NCBI GenBank assembly: GCA_964019415.1
Contig: OZ025890.1
Span: forward strand, 5,956,632 to 6,020,631
Reading direction: 5' to 3'
Source of the DNA: Ianthella basta
Taxonomy: Eukaryota > Porifera > Demospongiae > Verongiida > Ianthellidae
DNA: 64,000 nucleotides
Numbering within the stretch: the stretch's first letter is position 1; the number at the start of each line of letters is the position of its first letter. Shown here in pieces: positions 29,732-42,546 of this stretch. Position numbers and translations under genes: made by a program. Below the pieces are notes generated by a model. It did not search any database and was not told the origin of the DNA. It was given only the letters and a program-made list of their open reading frames with translations.

Positions 29732-32700
29732 ATGGCTATGAGCAGCAAGCAGTTCACCCTTCTAGTGGGGAAAGAGCCCAACTCGCCTCTGGGCATCAAG
29801 GTAGCCCCAATACCTCGCGTGCATATGCCGCAGGAGCAGTGGGCGCGCAGCTCTTACCGGCACTCTCGCTACCTTCTTCCCTCCGCAGCTCAAGACATCC
29901 AAAACTCTCCCCGCCAAATGCAGGGTGGCGGAAGTGTTTCCCTCCAGCGCTGCGGACGTGGCCGGCGTGAGGACGGGCGACCTAGTCCTTCGGGTTGACG
30001 AGCAGGAGACGCGACTGCTGTCCAAAGAGGGAGTGGGCGCCCTTCTGCGGCAGAGTGCCACCAAGGGTCAGGTGTGCCTGACGCTGGTGCGATCGGTCGA
30101 GGGCGTCCCTCAGGATCCGTCAGCATCCAATAACATCGAGGAGGATGCGAGGAATTCGAAGTCAGTCCACTTCGAAGGGACAGGATTGTCTCCTGCGGTC
30201 GTCAGTCCTGTCTGCCCACCCAGGCGGCCGCCGCCTGTCAGCATCGCTAACTACGAAACCGGGCAGAAGTACACCGACTCCCTCTTTGCCAAGGCAGCCG
30301 TGGTGTGTGACCCGTGCATGATAGCCGCACTCAGAACCCCCTTTAAGCACTGCTGCATTTCATGCGCGTTCCCTCTCGCTCTAGATCAACGCCTCTGGTT
30401 GTACTGAGCGGAGGTGCATCGGGTCACAGATGTTACCCAAGAGGCGGGACCTCAAGGTGCCGTATACTCTGGCAGAGAAGAAAGAGAGGGCCAGGGACTT
30501 TCTTCGGCAGTATTACGAGTTTAAAGGGTGAGTGTCATGTGGGTGTGTTGGAGGAGCACTGGGGGAGGCTGTGGTTTGTATCATGCCTTCATTCAGTGAT
30601 AATGGCTCAGAGCACGACGAGCGAGTTGCTGCCGTGATGTCTGAGATTGACAGACGAGGCTCATATGACCTGACTTTCAAGGAACTGAGTTTTGGCTGCC
30701 GCATGGCTTGGCGAAATGCTCCTCGCTGCATGAACCGCATTCAGTGGCGCAAGCTGGTTGTATTTGACCAACGTGATGTGCAGACAGCGGAGGAGATGTT
30801 TGCGGCAATGGTACGTCACATTCGCTTCTGTACCAACCCTGAGAACCCAGGAGTCCTGAGGTGGGTTCTGTGCATGTATCGATCAGCATGCAGCTGGATT
30901 GACAGACACCTGAAGCACAAGGCATGTACGGTTGTCAATGTGTGGGTGTGGTTCTCCTCTTGGCCTCGACAGGTCAGCTATCACTGTCTTCCCTGAAGCT
31001 GTAGATGCAGACCATGAGTACCGAATCTGGAATACACAATTCATCCGCTATGCTGGCTATCGTGTGCCTGATGGGTCTGTTCTGGGTGACCCGGCTACTG
31101 TGGACTTCACTGAGGTTTGCACGGAACTGGGCTGGGAGCCTCCCAAGGAGCGGTCCCCATTTGATGTCCTACCACTAGTGCTGCAGGCCAATGGGGGTAG
31201 CCCGCAGGTGTTTGAGCTGGAGCCAAAGGATGTCTTGGAGGTCTGCCTCACCCACCCCAAGTAAGTGTGGCAGGGGCTAAGACAGGGTTGATGTGACCCA
31301 CGCACTGAGTATTCCTGTCTGTGTGTCAGGTACCCTGAGTTTGACCAGCTCAACTTGAAGTGGTATGCTGTTCCTGGTGTGAGCTGCCTCATGCTGGAGA
31401 TTGGAGGGCTTCGATTCACTGCCGCTCCTTTCAGTGGGTGGTACCTTGTGACTGAGATTGGAGCCAGAGATCTGGGGGACCCCATGCGGTACAACCTGTT
31501 GGAGGTGGGACTGGGGACATTGCTATATGCATCCTTGACACGAAGGAGCATGCGCTCACATGTAGTGGACACTGTCAGTGCATGTGTGGGTACAGAGTTG
31601 TGGCCTTGCTCCTGTGGTACAGAAAATGGCTCACATTATGAAGTTGGATACACGACAGGACCAACTCTGGAAGGACAAGGCCATGGTTGAGCTGAATGCC
31701 GCAGTTCTGCACAGCTTTAATGTGAGTCACTCTGGCTGCTTATGCAACCTGTCTGCCCTGTTGTGTGACACTGGTGCCCTGGTGACTGTCTTGCAGAGCC
31801 AAGGTGTGACCATCCTGGACCACCATACCGGTTCAGAGGCCTTTTTGAGGTTCATGGAGCAAGAGGTAATGTAGGCTGTGCGGTGCAGTGGCCTTGTGTG
31901 AGGACTGTGTCATGGCTGCCCTTGGTGTTTGCAGTACCGTGAGCGAGGTGGCTGTCCAGCTGACTGGGTGTGGATTGTGCCTCCAACTTCCGGTTCTGCC
32001 ACACCTGTGTTCCACCAGGTGCGTTGGGAGTAGGAGCTACTAAATGGTTTGAATACAAGTTGAATGATGTGTACTGTTACTGCCTTCAGGAGATGCTCAT
32101 GTACCACCTGAGCCCCTCCTTTGAGTACCAAAGTGATCCATGGATCAAGTGGCATCAGGCCAAGCAACCTCGTACCACTGGAAGGGGGACTCCCAAAGAG
32201 CGCTTTATTAAAGTTGCAAGGTGCGTAGTTCTGGGGCTGTGTATGTGAAGAGGTGGTGAGTAGCAATGTCAGTAGCAAAGTGTGTGTACTGCTGCAGGTG
32301 GGCTGCTCGACTGAATCGTCTGATGCTGGAGCAGATGAAAAAGCGTCGACATTGCACCATACTGTATGCAACTGAGACAGGACACTCTGAGACATATGCC
32401 AAGATGCTGTTGAAACTCTTTGGGCACGCCTTCAAGTGTGATGTAAGGTCACTAGTGTGCATGGTGTGTGTGCGCAGTGTGTGTATAGTACGTGTATGTG
32501 AAGATGTGCATCCTTGCATGCTTGTTTGTTAACTTGTTTGTCCTTGGATGCCGTAATGATTCATGTAGCTATACTGCATGGACTCGTACCCAATGAGCAA
32601 GCTTGAGGAAGAAGAGTTAGTGCTGGTGGTGACCAGCACCTTTGGCAGTGGGGAGCCACCCAGCAATGGAGAAGAGTTTGCACAGAAACTAGTTAGCATG

Positions 32701-35700
32701 CGTGCTCCAAAGTTTCCAGTGCATCATGGCAGGATCAGTGTTGTGTTGAATTCCTCGTGGGGAGCAGCCAACAAGGAACACACAATGCCCCTGAGTACCA
32801 TCAAGTTAGTGAAAGTAGCATAGTGGGCAGGATCGGACAACAGTGGTCACTTTGTGGCGGTGTAGTATGCGGTTGTTTGTGCATGCTTGGCTGCTTGCTA
32901 ATGATCCGTCTGCACTAACTGTATTCGGTCTTGTAGGTTTGCTGTGTTTGGATTGGGCTCGCGAGCTTACCCCGACACCTTTTGTGCTTTTGCTCACACT
33001 GTGGACAAATTGTTTGATGAGTTGGGCGGGGAGCGGATTTTCTCCTTGGGTGAGGGTGATGAGCTATGTGGGCAGGAAGAGTCATTCCGGGACTGGGCCA
33101 CAAAGTGCTATGAGGTGAGATGGTTGTCACATGCTCAGACACATGTCATGTGCAAGGTCAGCCATCATCACTTGTGCAACTGAGTATTCTATCAACCGAG
33201 TACTCCATGTTGCTGTTGCCATCATTTGGATTGCTGGTGTCCATGATATTGGCATTAATGGAGTACCCCTAGAAGGTGGTCATAGTGTGAACTCCTTTGT
33301 GTTGTGTGCCTGCGTAGCACAGGCTCCAATGTATGGTGCATATGTACATTTGCCTCTAAACTGGAACCCCATTCATTTGTATTCCCAGGCTGCCTGCAAG
33401 TACTACAACCTGGAATTAAATCTCCAAGAAGGGGACAACTTACTGGTGGTCCACAAGTGGGGCAAAAACAAGACTCGTTTGAGAAAGGTTGAACCCAGAC
33501 GTACCCGTATGGATGTGGTGAGCTTTCTGAAGCAGCTCCACAATCGCCCCAATCTCCTGTCAGCCTGTCTTGTGGAGCGGACCGAGCTGCAGGCACAGCA
33601 CTCACTGTGAGCTGCCGCATCCCAAATGTTTTACACTTGTATGGCTGCATGGCCAATTTAGGGATGAGTGTGTATACCAGATTTGTATGTCCTCCGCAAC
33701 CACAGTCGCTCCACTATCAAGCTGTGTTTGGATGTGCGAGGATGCTCTGAGCAGTTCCAACCAGGTGACCACCTTTCGGTGTTTCCTGAGAATAGTGTAC
33801 ACCTCGTGTGCCAGTTGTTGGAGCATGTGGACTTCACTGACATTGGCCCTGATGATCCTGTTATTTTGGAGTTCAACAAGGGTGGTGAGGGAGGCAATGA
33901 GTGGCAGGTGGAGAGACGGTTCTGCCAGGAGATTACGGTGCGTGATGCATTGACTAAGTACTTGGATATCACCACCCCTCCCAGCCCAGAGCTGCTAAAG
34001 CTGCTGGCCATGCAGGCAGCCCGATCTGAGGACCGTCTGGACCTGGAGACACTGGGACAAGGCGAAATGGAGTATGAAGAGTGGAAATACAACTATTACC
34101 CAAACCTAGTGGATGTCATTCACTGGTTTCATTCACTGCATGGACGGATTGACCCGGCATTTCTACTGAGCCAGTTGCCTCTCCTCCAGTCGGTGAGTGC
34201 ATGGCTTTTGAACTGGTTCTGGAACTGGCTAGAGCCATTAAAACTGGGCTCTGAACCATGCAGATGTCAATGTGAATGGGCTAAGTTGGTGGATTGTGGC
34301 AACCATGCAAAGAGGGGGTTAACTAAAGTGTGGTATATACGTTGTATAATCTTTGAGCATGTGCCGTCCTTGCAGCGTTACTATTCCATTTCCTCGTCAC
34401 CTAACTTACATCCTGGTGAGGTGCACCTTACGGTGGCAGTGGTGGAGTACCATGTGAAGCCTATTCCAGGTCACAGCAGTGCAGTACAGCAGCTTAGCAC
34501 ATCCTGGGAGGAGAAGGGAGGAGCAAAGCACTTTGGGGTGTGTTCCAACTGGCTGAAGAAGATTGAGCTAGGGACTGTTGTGCCCTGCTTCTTCAGGAAG
34601 TGAGTGAGCATGAATGAGCTGCAGTTTTGGTTATGTCACTTCATGTATGGTGACAAGCGGTCATGAGGTACATACTGGCTCTTGACAATGCAGGGCAACC
34701 AGCTTCCACATGCCTGCAGACCCAAAGGTGCCCATTATCATGGTAGGACCAGGCACAGGAGTGGCACCCTTCCGCTCATTCTGGGAGGAACGCCTTTTCC
34801 AAATTGAATCCAAGAGGCTAAGTCGGGCACATTTGGCACACCACAACATACGGCAGAAACCTGATGCGAACCCATTGCTACGGACTGCATCTGAGAGGGT
34901 CCTGATGTTTAGTGGGAGCCAGGCCATTCCCTCAGCTCGTGTGACTCTAGGTCCAGGAGGACAGCCAAAACCAGTGGGACTGCAGGAGAAAGGCTCTGCT
35001 ACTGCTGCTCCTATTCAGAGAGGTCGTGCCTTATCAGATGCCAGCAAGCATGGTGAAGTAGTGTCCCAGATAATGTCTACTGTAACAAGTAGCTTTGGTC
35101 CAATGTACCTATTCTTTGGCTGTCGCCAGTCCACAGTGGACCAAATCTACCGAGGTGATGTGATGAGGGCAAAGCTGTGTGGGGCACTTGATGAGTGCTA
35201 TGTAGCACTGTCAAGGGAGCCAGGGAAGCCAAAGGTACATGCATGCATGCAGAGACCATGCATATGCTGTCTTGTTGTAAATGGCATTAGCTGTTGTTGC
35301 CAAGGCAACAAACAGACTGGTAATCCTGAGGTTTAACTGGATGTGAATTGCAGACTATGGCAGTATTACCTCTTGAAATGTTAATTTGCATGAAGTGTTT
35401 GATTGAGCTGTGGTATTGTAGAGCTCCTTCATGTGAGGTTGTTTCTGTAAAGAGCATGAGGAGTCTTTTACTGTAGAAAAAATGTAAATGACGTGTTTGT
35501 AACCCTGCCTGGAACACAAGTATTGGAGCATTGGAGAGTTCCTTCATTATTGGCCTAGTCGGTATTTGGTTTGATTCTCTTTTGCCACGGGTAATGAAGT
35601 GAACCAGTTGCAGCCCACGGAGTGCATGGACAATTACATGCTCTACCTTAAGTTTGTGGGTGGAATGAATAACCGAATAGTCGAATATTCTTTTGGTAGC

Positions 35701-38316
35701 CTAATATTCGAAGGATAATTTTATTTGTTTGAATATTGGTGACACGTAATGATGTCATAAAAATGGCCGCCAACCAGATAAAACTCTTTTTGCTCCTGAA
35801 TCAGTCGATATCTACGGAACAAAACACCTCCTATCTTCTATGGATTACGCAGAGACTGCAGAAAGGTACTTTCTGTCGGGTTAAATTCACCCGTTCTGCT
35901 CTTCATCCGACTTTCTACTCCCATTTACGGTAGTCACTCCACAGAAGATGGCCATATTTGGTAATCACTTCTGGTGGAACGAATATTTGAATATTTGTTC
36001 ATTGGAAGCAATGAATAGTCGTTCGACCCTTAAGTTGTATTAAATCTTGACAGATGTGTATTGTGTTGTGTTTGGTGTTGTCATGCAGGAGTATGTGCAG
36101 CACAAGCTCAAGGAGAATGCTGATATGCTTGTCAAGCTGTTGCTCGAAGGTGCCCATTTTTATGTGTGTGGAGATGCATCAATGGCACGTGATGTTTCAC
36201 ACACTGTTTTGAATATTCTGAGCAACTACGCTGCTATGACGGAACAGGAGGCCCGTAACTTTATGGATGCTATGAAGGAGAATGGGCTGTACCATGAGGA
36301 CATCTTTGGGGTGACCCTGAGGACAGCAGAAGTCACAGACAGATACAGAAATGCTGCTAGAAGGTGTGTGCATGCTTGGTAACAGATTCAAGAAGGTTAC
36401 ATTAGTATGTTAAGACTGTCTGAATGCTTTAATTTGAATTTGAATTTGTAGAGGCTCATAGCTGCATTGTAAGTTTAATTGGGAATTAAACTGAACAATA
36501 CAGCAGCTTGCAAGGGTGAGGTGGTCACAGGACGTTTTGGTTTATTAGCCTTCGTCAACTGCTTACAGGGTGACCCTTATACCTTACCTTGTAAGCAGTT
36601 GACTTTCATTTGCCATTGGCATGAGCAGTGGACCACACTATTGGTTAGGTTTGTGTAGCAGAATACTGTCTTTAAATGTTCCATCCACTAAATTTTGTTG
36701 AGCCTTGTTACGCTAAAATGTATGTGTACATGTTGCTTACATAACGCTTATACCCGTTGCTGCCTTTGTCTAAGGAATTAACCTTGATCTCTGCAGGACC
36801 TGGAATGTGCTGCTTAGCAAAAAGTCAGCTTCTGCTGATATGGATGAAGTGAGTGCTCCAGTGGTACGTAGCTACTGATTACAAGAGACCATCTGTCTTT
36901 GAACTTCGTCTTGTGAGCTGTGAGGTGCAGAACTATTCTTTCTGATTATTTGTTGTTCTTGTAACACCATGCCTTTGCAAGGGATGAAAGGTTTGAGACT
37001 TTCTAGCAGTAAATCAGACACAGGGTGTTTCCACTGCCATGGCTGTCAAGGTAATGATAACCTAGATGCCCATGCTCTCACAGCCAGAAACATCCTCTGT
37101 CTGACATTTGCTGTGGCCGTAGTTCAGAAGTTTGTTTTTGCAATGCTTGTCATATATAGCAGTCTCTACTACATCAGTAAAGATATTCAGTGGTTTAGGA
37201 ATACCAAGTGTGGAGCACTTTGGAGACTGAAACAATTGCAAATTTAGCAAGGAGTATGGAGCAACTCTGTGAAGAGCCATGCTAGAGGAAGCATTGCCTT
37301 GTTAATAAGTACCCCTGAGTATAAGGCGATAGTCACACTACATTAGAAATGATGCTGGTGGTATAGTCATGTTTCGCTGGTCCCACTATACGGTATGTGA
37401 CATGGATAACTTACATTGTTCCGAGTTTTGTGGTGGTCCATAGCAGGTAGCTGCAGAGAGCCCCACGGTAAGGTGCAGATGTTCCGTACAGACCCAGCGG
37501 AAGTTCCGCCGAATTATATTAAAAGAAAATGGTGATAGCTAATCAGTTACGTAACTTGCGCTCTGCGATCACTGTTAAGCAGCCACCGTCCTGATGGGAG
37601 AAAGATTGACTTAGTTCACTGAAGAACTGGACCAATTTGTTCACGAACTGTTTCATTTCATTGTGTACTGTGCTCGCAGTGAATCTTCCAACAGGATTGT
37701 AACCCACAGTGACAGCGTTGCACTTCATTGTTGGCAGCCATGGCTGCTTACAGTAGCATTGGCTGCCAACTACTTAAATTAAGATGTCCCAATTTCCAAT
37801 TCGTCCAATTTGTCCCAATTCCCTCCCAATCGTATCACGTATCGCCGGCTTAACATGGTCTAATACTGCGACGACTTCTTTTCACCGTACCAAATGGAAG
37901 CAACTGAACTCGGGGAAGCGATCAAAGGTACCGCTTAGCGTTCCATCATATCCACTTCATTCACAATCGTAAATCTGCACTGCAAACTGGTAATTGCCAC
38001 GCTGACATTGCGGATTGTTCCCTGGCTAGCCGTGGTCAGCCAGTGCAGAGCTTCCACCTGATACCCTGCACACATGTTTATGTTTATGATAAAGAGTTAT
38101 GTGTGCTCTGCAGCAGATGGTAACTGATGTTGTGCAAGATAGTTTCCCTCTACTGTCTTTAATGTCTCTTTATAGGAAGTGGAGCCAGGTTGCACACAGG
38201 AGCAATTGGGTGTGACCAAGAGAGTTCACAAACTTTCGCGTCTCCCCACGGTCACTCTTCTCGTGAATCTGGATGGCCCAGGAGTTGTTGATGGCTCAGC
38301 AGATTTTCCTCAGTGA
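29732..38316 (+). CDS. NOS: Nitric oxide synthase with N-terminal PDZ domain
   Basis: NOS makes nitric oxide and citrulline from arginine, oxygen and NADPH, as a haem/biopterin dimer driven by calmodulin. Twenty exons join in phase to about 1,410 aa: 29732-29800, 29889-30302, 30385-30527, 30597-30860, 30973-31260, 31330-31504, 31623-31721, 31797-31865, 31935-32018, 32090-32220, 32298-32442, 32569-32804, 32937-33114, 33389-33606, 33706-34192, 34376-34599, 34694-35234, 36089-36363, 36797-36848, 38176-38316. Seen: PDZ (PLGIK loop, then [19 protein letters not shown]); zinc cysteines GCTERRC; haem cysteine WRNAPRC; biopterin and dimer region WIVPPTSG; calmodulin helix [22 protein letters not shown] sites YATETG and [13 protein letters not shown] site [14 protein letters not shown] sites [13 protein letters not shown] and FGCRQST; tail [12 protein letters not shown]. 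About 98 residues sit between the last two NADPH motifs. The last exon is less sure; reading through instead would stop near 36876. An earlier in-frame ATG (29669) also exists. Confidence 0.95.
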
Positions 38317-39218
38317 GTTAATCCATTGGTGCCGAATGACACGTTTAGGTGCCATTGCCAAGGAGGCTTGAAAACATTGTTTTCTCACAAAACGTACTTC
38401 ATGGCATGTGCATCAATGGAAAGCTGTCTCGCAACAAGTCTGTATTGCCTCCCAGTTGTGCAAGCTCTGTACAAGCAACTTCTTGTTTCAAGCAAATTGC
38501 ATTATTTCTATCTAGTCTGTACTTGAATGTGTGCAGTTTCTTGCTTTGATGAAAGCAGGACATTCAATTCCTGTGGTATTGTGTCAAACAACACAACTTT
38601 ATTGTCACAGTTAATGACTGTGAAAAGGTCAGACAGTACATACATGTGGCATCTTGCCCACTTACGCAACGCCTTCCTGTAAAGAATCTACATTAGGTAC
38701 TAGAAGACTGTCAACCATCCTTGACTGCATCTACCAACGAAATGCTCCTCTTACATTGTTGTTTGGGAGGCAAAACATATGGGCTGTAGATTTTTGGGGC
38801 TGTAGCATCAACCTAACCCTAACCCAACCCCAGGACCTCTCTGGGTGACAGATTTTGTCAATGCAATTGTGTGCTCAAGCATGTGGTGTACTTCGGCACA
38901 AAGTCGTAGCCTGCTTGCTGGTGACGGTAAATTCCATGGCAATAAAGAACACACAGTATAACATCTGCTTCTGGTTAGGATTAAGTATGCTTCAACCTAA
39001 ATGGATTACATAGTAGGTTAACATTACCCTGACCCTACATGCTTATTTGCTCTAGGATTCCACTTCCATCAGGACGCAAAATATCTCAGCCGGCACCCAG
39101 CCAGCAGCGCATGCGTAAGGCACTTTAACTGGTCCCAGGATTAAAGATACTCAACTCAGTGACAGTGATACGTAGGACTCACTGAAGACTGCATGCGATT
39201 GACATGATGCTGTTGTAT
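38317..39218. other. Intergenic, 3' flank of NOS
   Basis: About 0.9 kb without a recognisable gene. An AATAAA at 38941-38946 could serve NOS polyadenylation if the 3' UTR is about 0.6 kb long. Two short ORFs near 38326-38549 resemble nothing known to me. Confidence 0.5.
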
Positions 39219-39379
39219 CCATTGTAGCTTGGTGCACACTAGCCAAAGTTAACAGTTTTTTGGACGTTTCATTCAGTTGGTTTCTTTTAGCCATTCACTG
39301 ATGAAGGTGACTGCAATGCCACCGAATTAAACATTTGAACAATTGTTAGCTTTGACTAGTGTGCACCGAGCCACAATGG
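39219..39379. repeat. 161-bp palindromic MITE-like element
   Basis: The left end ccattgtagcttggtgcaca and the reverse complement of the right end ccattgtggctcggtgcaca agree over about 36 bp with a few mismatches. The centre contains a second short hairpin (ggtgactgcaatgccacc). The small size, terminal inverted repeats and lack of coding suggest a non-autonomous DNA element. Confidence 0.7.
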
Positions 39380-40267
39380 ACAATTTTCCTAGCAATGCAG
39401 GCCTCTAGAAATGATGCTGTTATATGCTGTTAAATCTTATTTTAAGGTTGACTATCCTAACACTAACATGAATATTCAAATTGTTCTTTGAATATTTGGC
39501 TACTGAAGGATTATTAATTTTGTTCCGTCCTTAAATAATGAGCATGATTTCTTCTGATACTGTTACATGGACCTGTGCATTGTTGGGGAAGCAATTCACA
39601 TGCCTGTACGTATTCAGAGCTAGCTACCTACATGCACAAACGCACACGCACACACAGGCACAGTGCCATGTGGGACAATCTGATTATACTATATGAATCT
39701 TTGCAAACTTAGCTTGTGTGTGTGTTTGTGGTGTGTGTGTGTACATGTGTACATGAGTGTGTATAGGAGTGCCCCATTCAGTGGGATTACGTGCTACTTC
39801 AGGTCTAGAGCCAGTTATTGTAGCACTAAGGAGGTGCATTACATTGTTGGAGCAAGCCTGAGCAAGCTGAATGAGTTGTAGCTACAGTGCATGAAACAGC
39901 CCACGGGCATGAGTGTTAAAGAGCTGGCTGGAGAGGCTGCAAGATGAGTGTTAACAGATTTGTAAGAGCTAGGGAGGGGAGAGGACACGGGTGGGGCACA
40001 CAAGGGTGATTAAATGTATGTAGGTCAGGAGTTAGGAGTTTCTTGAGAGCAAGACATACATGATGGGGAACGCAGTTACTCTAGGTACATGGGAGGAGTA
40101 GGAGATACAACAGATGGGGGAAGGAGTGAGAAGGGCCATGGGAGTAAGTAGGAAGTGGGAGCTACGAATGGACAGGAAGCTGACTGAGCAGGATGCTGTG
40201 GACATTGAGCAGGGGTGGCAGGGCTAACTAGTTACTGAAGCTGGAGGGAGAGAAGTCACCAGTCTTC
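39380..40267. other. Intergenic, no gene seen
   Basis: A short imperfect CA/GT stretch at 39640-39760 and purine-rich sequence at 39960-40260. No conserved coding frame or RNA gene was recognised. Confidence 0.5.
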
Positions 40268-41045
40268 ATCCCTTGGTCTCCACTGGTCTACGCTGGTCTC
40301 CACTGGTCTCCGCTAGTGTCCACTGGTCTCCGCTGGTCTCCCTTGGTCTCCACTGGTCTCCGCTGGTCTCCCTTGGTCTCCGCTGGTCTCAGTTGGTGTC
40401 CCTTGGTCTCCACTGGTCTCCGCTGGTCACCGTTGGTCTCTGCTGGTCTCCGCTGGTCTCACTTGGTCTCCAGTGGTCTCCATTGGTCTCCGCTGGTCTC
40501 CTCTGGTCTCCACTGGTCTCCGCTGGTCTCCCTTTGTGTCCACTGGTCTCCACTGGTCTCCACTGGTCTCCCTTGGTCTCCACTGGTTTCCGCTGGTCTC
40601 CGCTGGTCACCCTTGGTCTCTGCTGGTCTCCGCTGGTCTCACTTGGTCTCCGCTGGTCTCCACTGGTCTCCGCTGGTTACCTTTGGTCTCCACTGGTCTC
40701 CGCTGGTCTCTGCTGGTCTCTGCTGGTCTCCGCTGGTCTCCCTTGGTCTCCACTGGTCTCCGGTGGTCACCCTTGATATCCGCTAGTCTCCGCTGGTCTC
40801 CAATGGTCACCACTGGTCTCCGCTGGTCTCCACTGGTCTACGCTGGTCTCCCATGGTCTCCGCTGGTTTCCCTTGGTCTCCGCTGGTCTCAGTTGGTCTC
40901 CGCTGGTCTCAGTTGGTCTCCGCTGGTCTCTGCTGGTCTCAGTTGGTCTCCTTTGGTCTCCACTGGTCTCCGCTGGTCTCCGCTGGTCTCCACTGGTCTA
41001 CGCTGGTCTCCCATGGTCTCCGCTGGTTTCCCTTGGTCTCCGCTG
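40268..41045. repeat. 10-bp minisatellite (tggtctccNc), about 78 copies
   Basis: Units alternate tggtctccac and tggtctccgc with variants (ccttggtctc, agttggtctc, tggtcacc), suggesting higher-order blocks. It is open in all frames on both strands because of the repeat. Confidence 0.95.
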
Positions 41046-41730
41046 TATGGGGTCCAGTGCATCCTGTATGGGGTACAGTGCATGTTGTTAGGGGTTCAGA
41101 GCATCTTGTAGGAGGTCCAGTGCATCCTGTAGGGGGTCCAGTGCATCTTATAGGGGGTCCAGTGCATGTTGTAGAGGGTCCAGTGCATTTTGTATGGGGT
41201 CCAGTGCATCTTGTATGGGGTACAGTGCATCCCATAGAGGTGTCAAGTGCATCCTATTAGGGTCCAATGGATGATGTAGGGGGTCCAGTGTATATTTTAG
41301 GTTGTCCATTGCATCCTATATGTGGTGCAGTGCATTATATAGTGGGTCCAGTTTATCATGCAGTGATTTCAAGTACAATCTTACTTTTCCATGTGTCCGC
41401 AGTTGAAAAACCAATCTATTAGAGAATTTGGGTTTCAGTGCATCTTGTAGGGGGTCCAGTGCATCTTGTAGGGGATCCAGTGCATGTTGTAGGGGGTCCA
41501 GTGCATCCTGTATGGGTCCAGTTCATCTTGTATGGGGTACAGTGCGTCCCATAGAGGTGTCGAGTGCATCCTATTAGTTGTCCAGTGGATCATGTAGGGG
41601 GTCCAGTGTATATTTCAGGGTGTCCATTGCATTCTGTATGTGGTCCAGTGCATTATGGGTCTAGTTCATGATGTAGTGATTTTGAGTACGATCTTACTTT
41701 TCCATGTGTCCGCAGTTAAAAAAAACAATC
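41046..41730. repeat. 20-bp minisatellite within an approximately 310-bp duplicated block
   Basis: The unit is ggtccagtgcatcttgtagg with many variants. A larger block ending in tttccatgtgtccgcagtt occurs twice (ending near 41405 and 41718), so the array has a higher-order duplication. Confidence 0.88.
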
Positions 41731-42139
41731 CATTAGAGAGTTATGTTGTGAAAACTACATTCCATCTTTGCAGTGAAAGCTTTCGCACACAATAACTTGC
41801 GATAGAAAACGCGTATCAAAAGTGGACACATGCTATATTTGGAAAACATCTTTACCTTAATACCACTACTTTTGTTGTGAAACATAAGGCTCTTCTGAGG
41901 TGCCACATGGTAATTTACTAAAGAAACCCATTTTGCCTCCTTTAACAGCCAGTCACATGACGCGCTGGTGACTTCCTGTCTCAGTGGGCAGGCATAACCA
42001 TTCTTCACAGAAATGACGACCGCGGGATACTTAACTTACCATGATGTCTTGCGCCGCGCGTGGCCTACATCATCTTCCATATATATGTGAAATAGACTCC
42101 TGCTTACCTGCTCTGGTATCTAAGTTGTCTCTTTGCCTC

Positions 42140-42352
42140 CACGCCTTTGAGGCCATACAGGTAGCACTGGATGCCCTATAGGTAGCACTGGAGGCCCTAC
42201 AGGTAGCACTGGAGGCGCTCTAGGTAGCATTGGAGGCCCTACAGGTGGCATTGGAGGCCCTCTAGGTAGCACTGGAGGCCCTACAGGTGGTACTGGAGGC
42301 CCTCTAGGTCGCACTGGAGGCCCTATTGGTATGCACTGGAGGCTATATAGGT
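42140..42352. repeat. 20-bp minisatellite (ggccctacaggtagcactgg)
   Basis: About ten degenerate copies alternate bases such as ctacaggtagcactgga and ctctaggtagcactgga. No gene context is visible. Confidence 0.9.
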
Positions 42353-42546
42353 TCTTCATCTAGGAAGCTGTCACTAAAATATTTGTTGTACACATGTGAA
42401 GTACTATAATGCAGCTACAGTTTCATGTATAGCTTGCTTTGTTCTGGTCTAAACTCTAGGAGAAAAAGAGAGAATATATATGAAGGTCAAAAACTGGCTG
42501 TGTGAAGCCACATTGTTTACATAGATGCCATAACCACATGCAAGTA

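Noticed and set aside
35640..36035. Cgaatattcgaa-rich segment in a NOS intron as a transposon
   Set aside because: Related AT-rich motifs occur at both ends, but no clean terminal inverted repeat or target duplication could be aligned.
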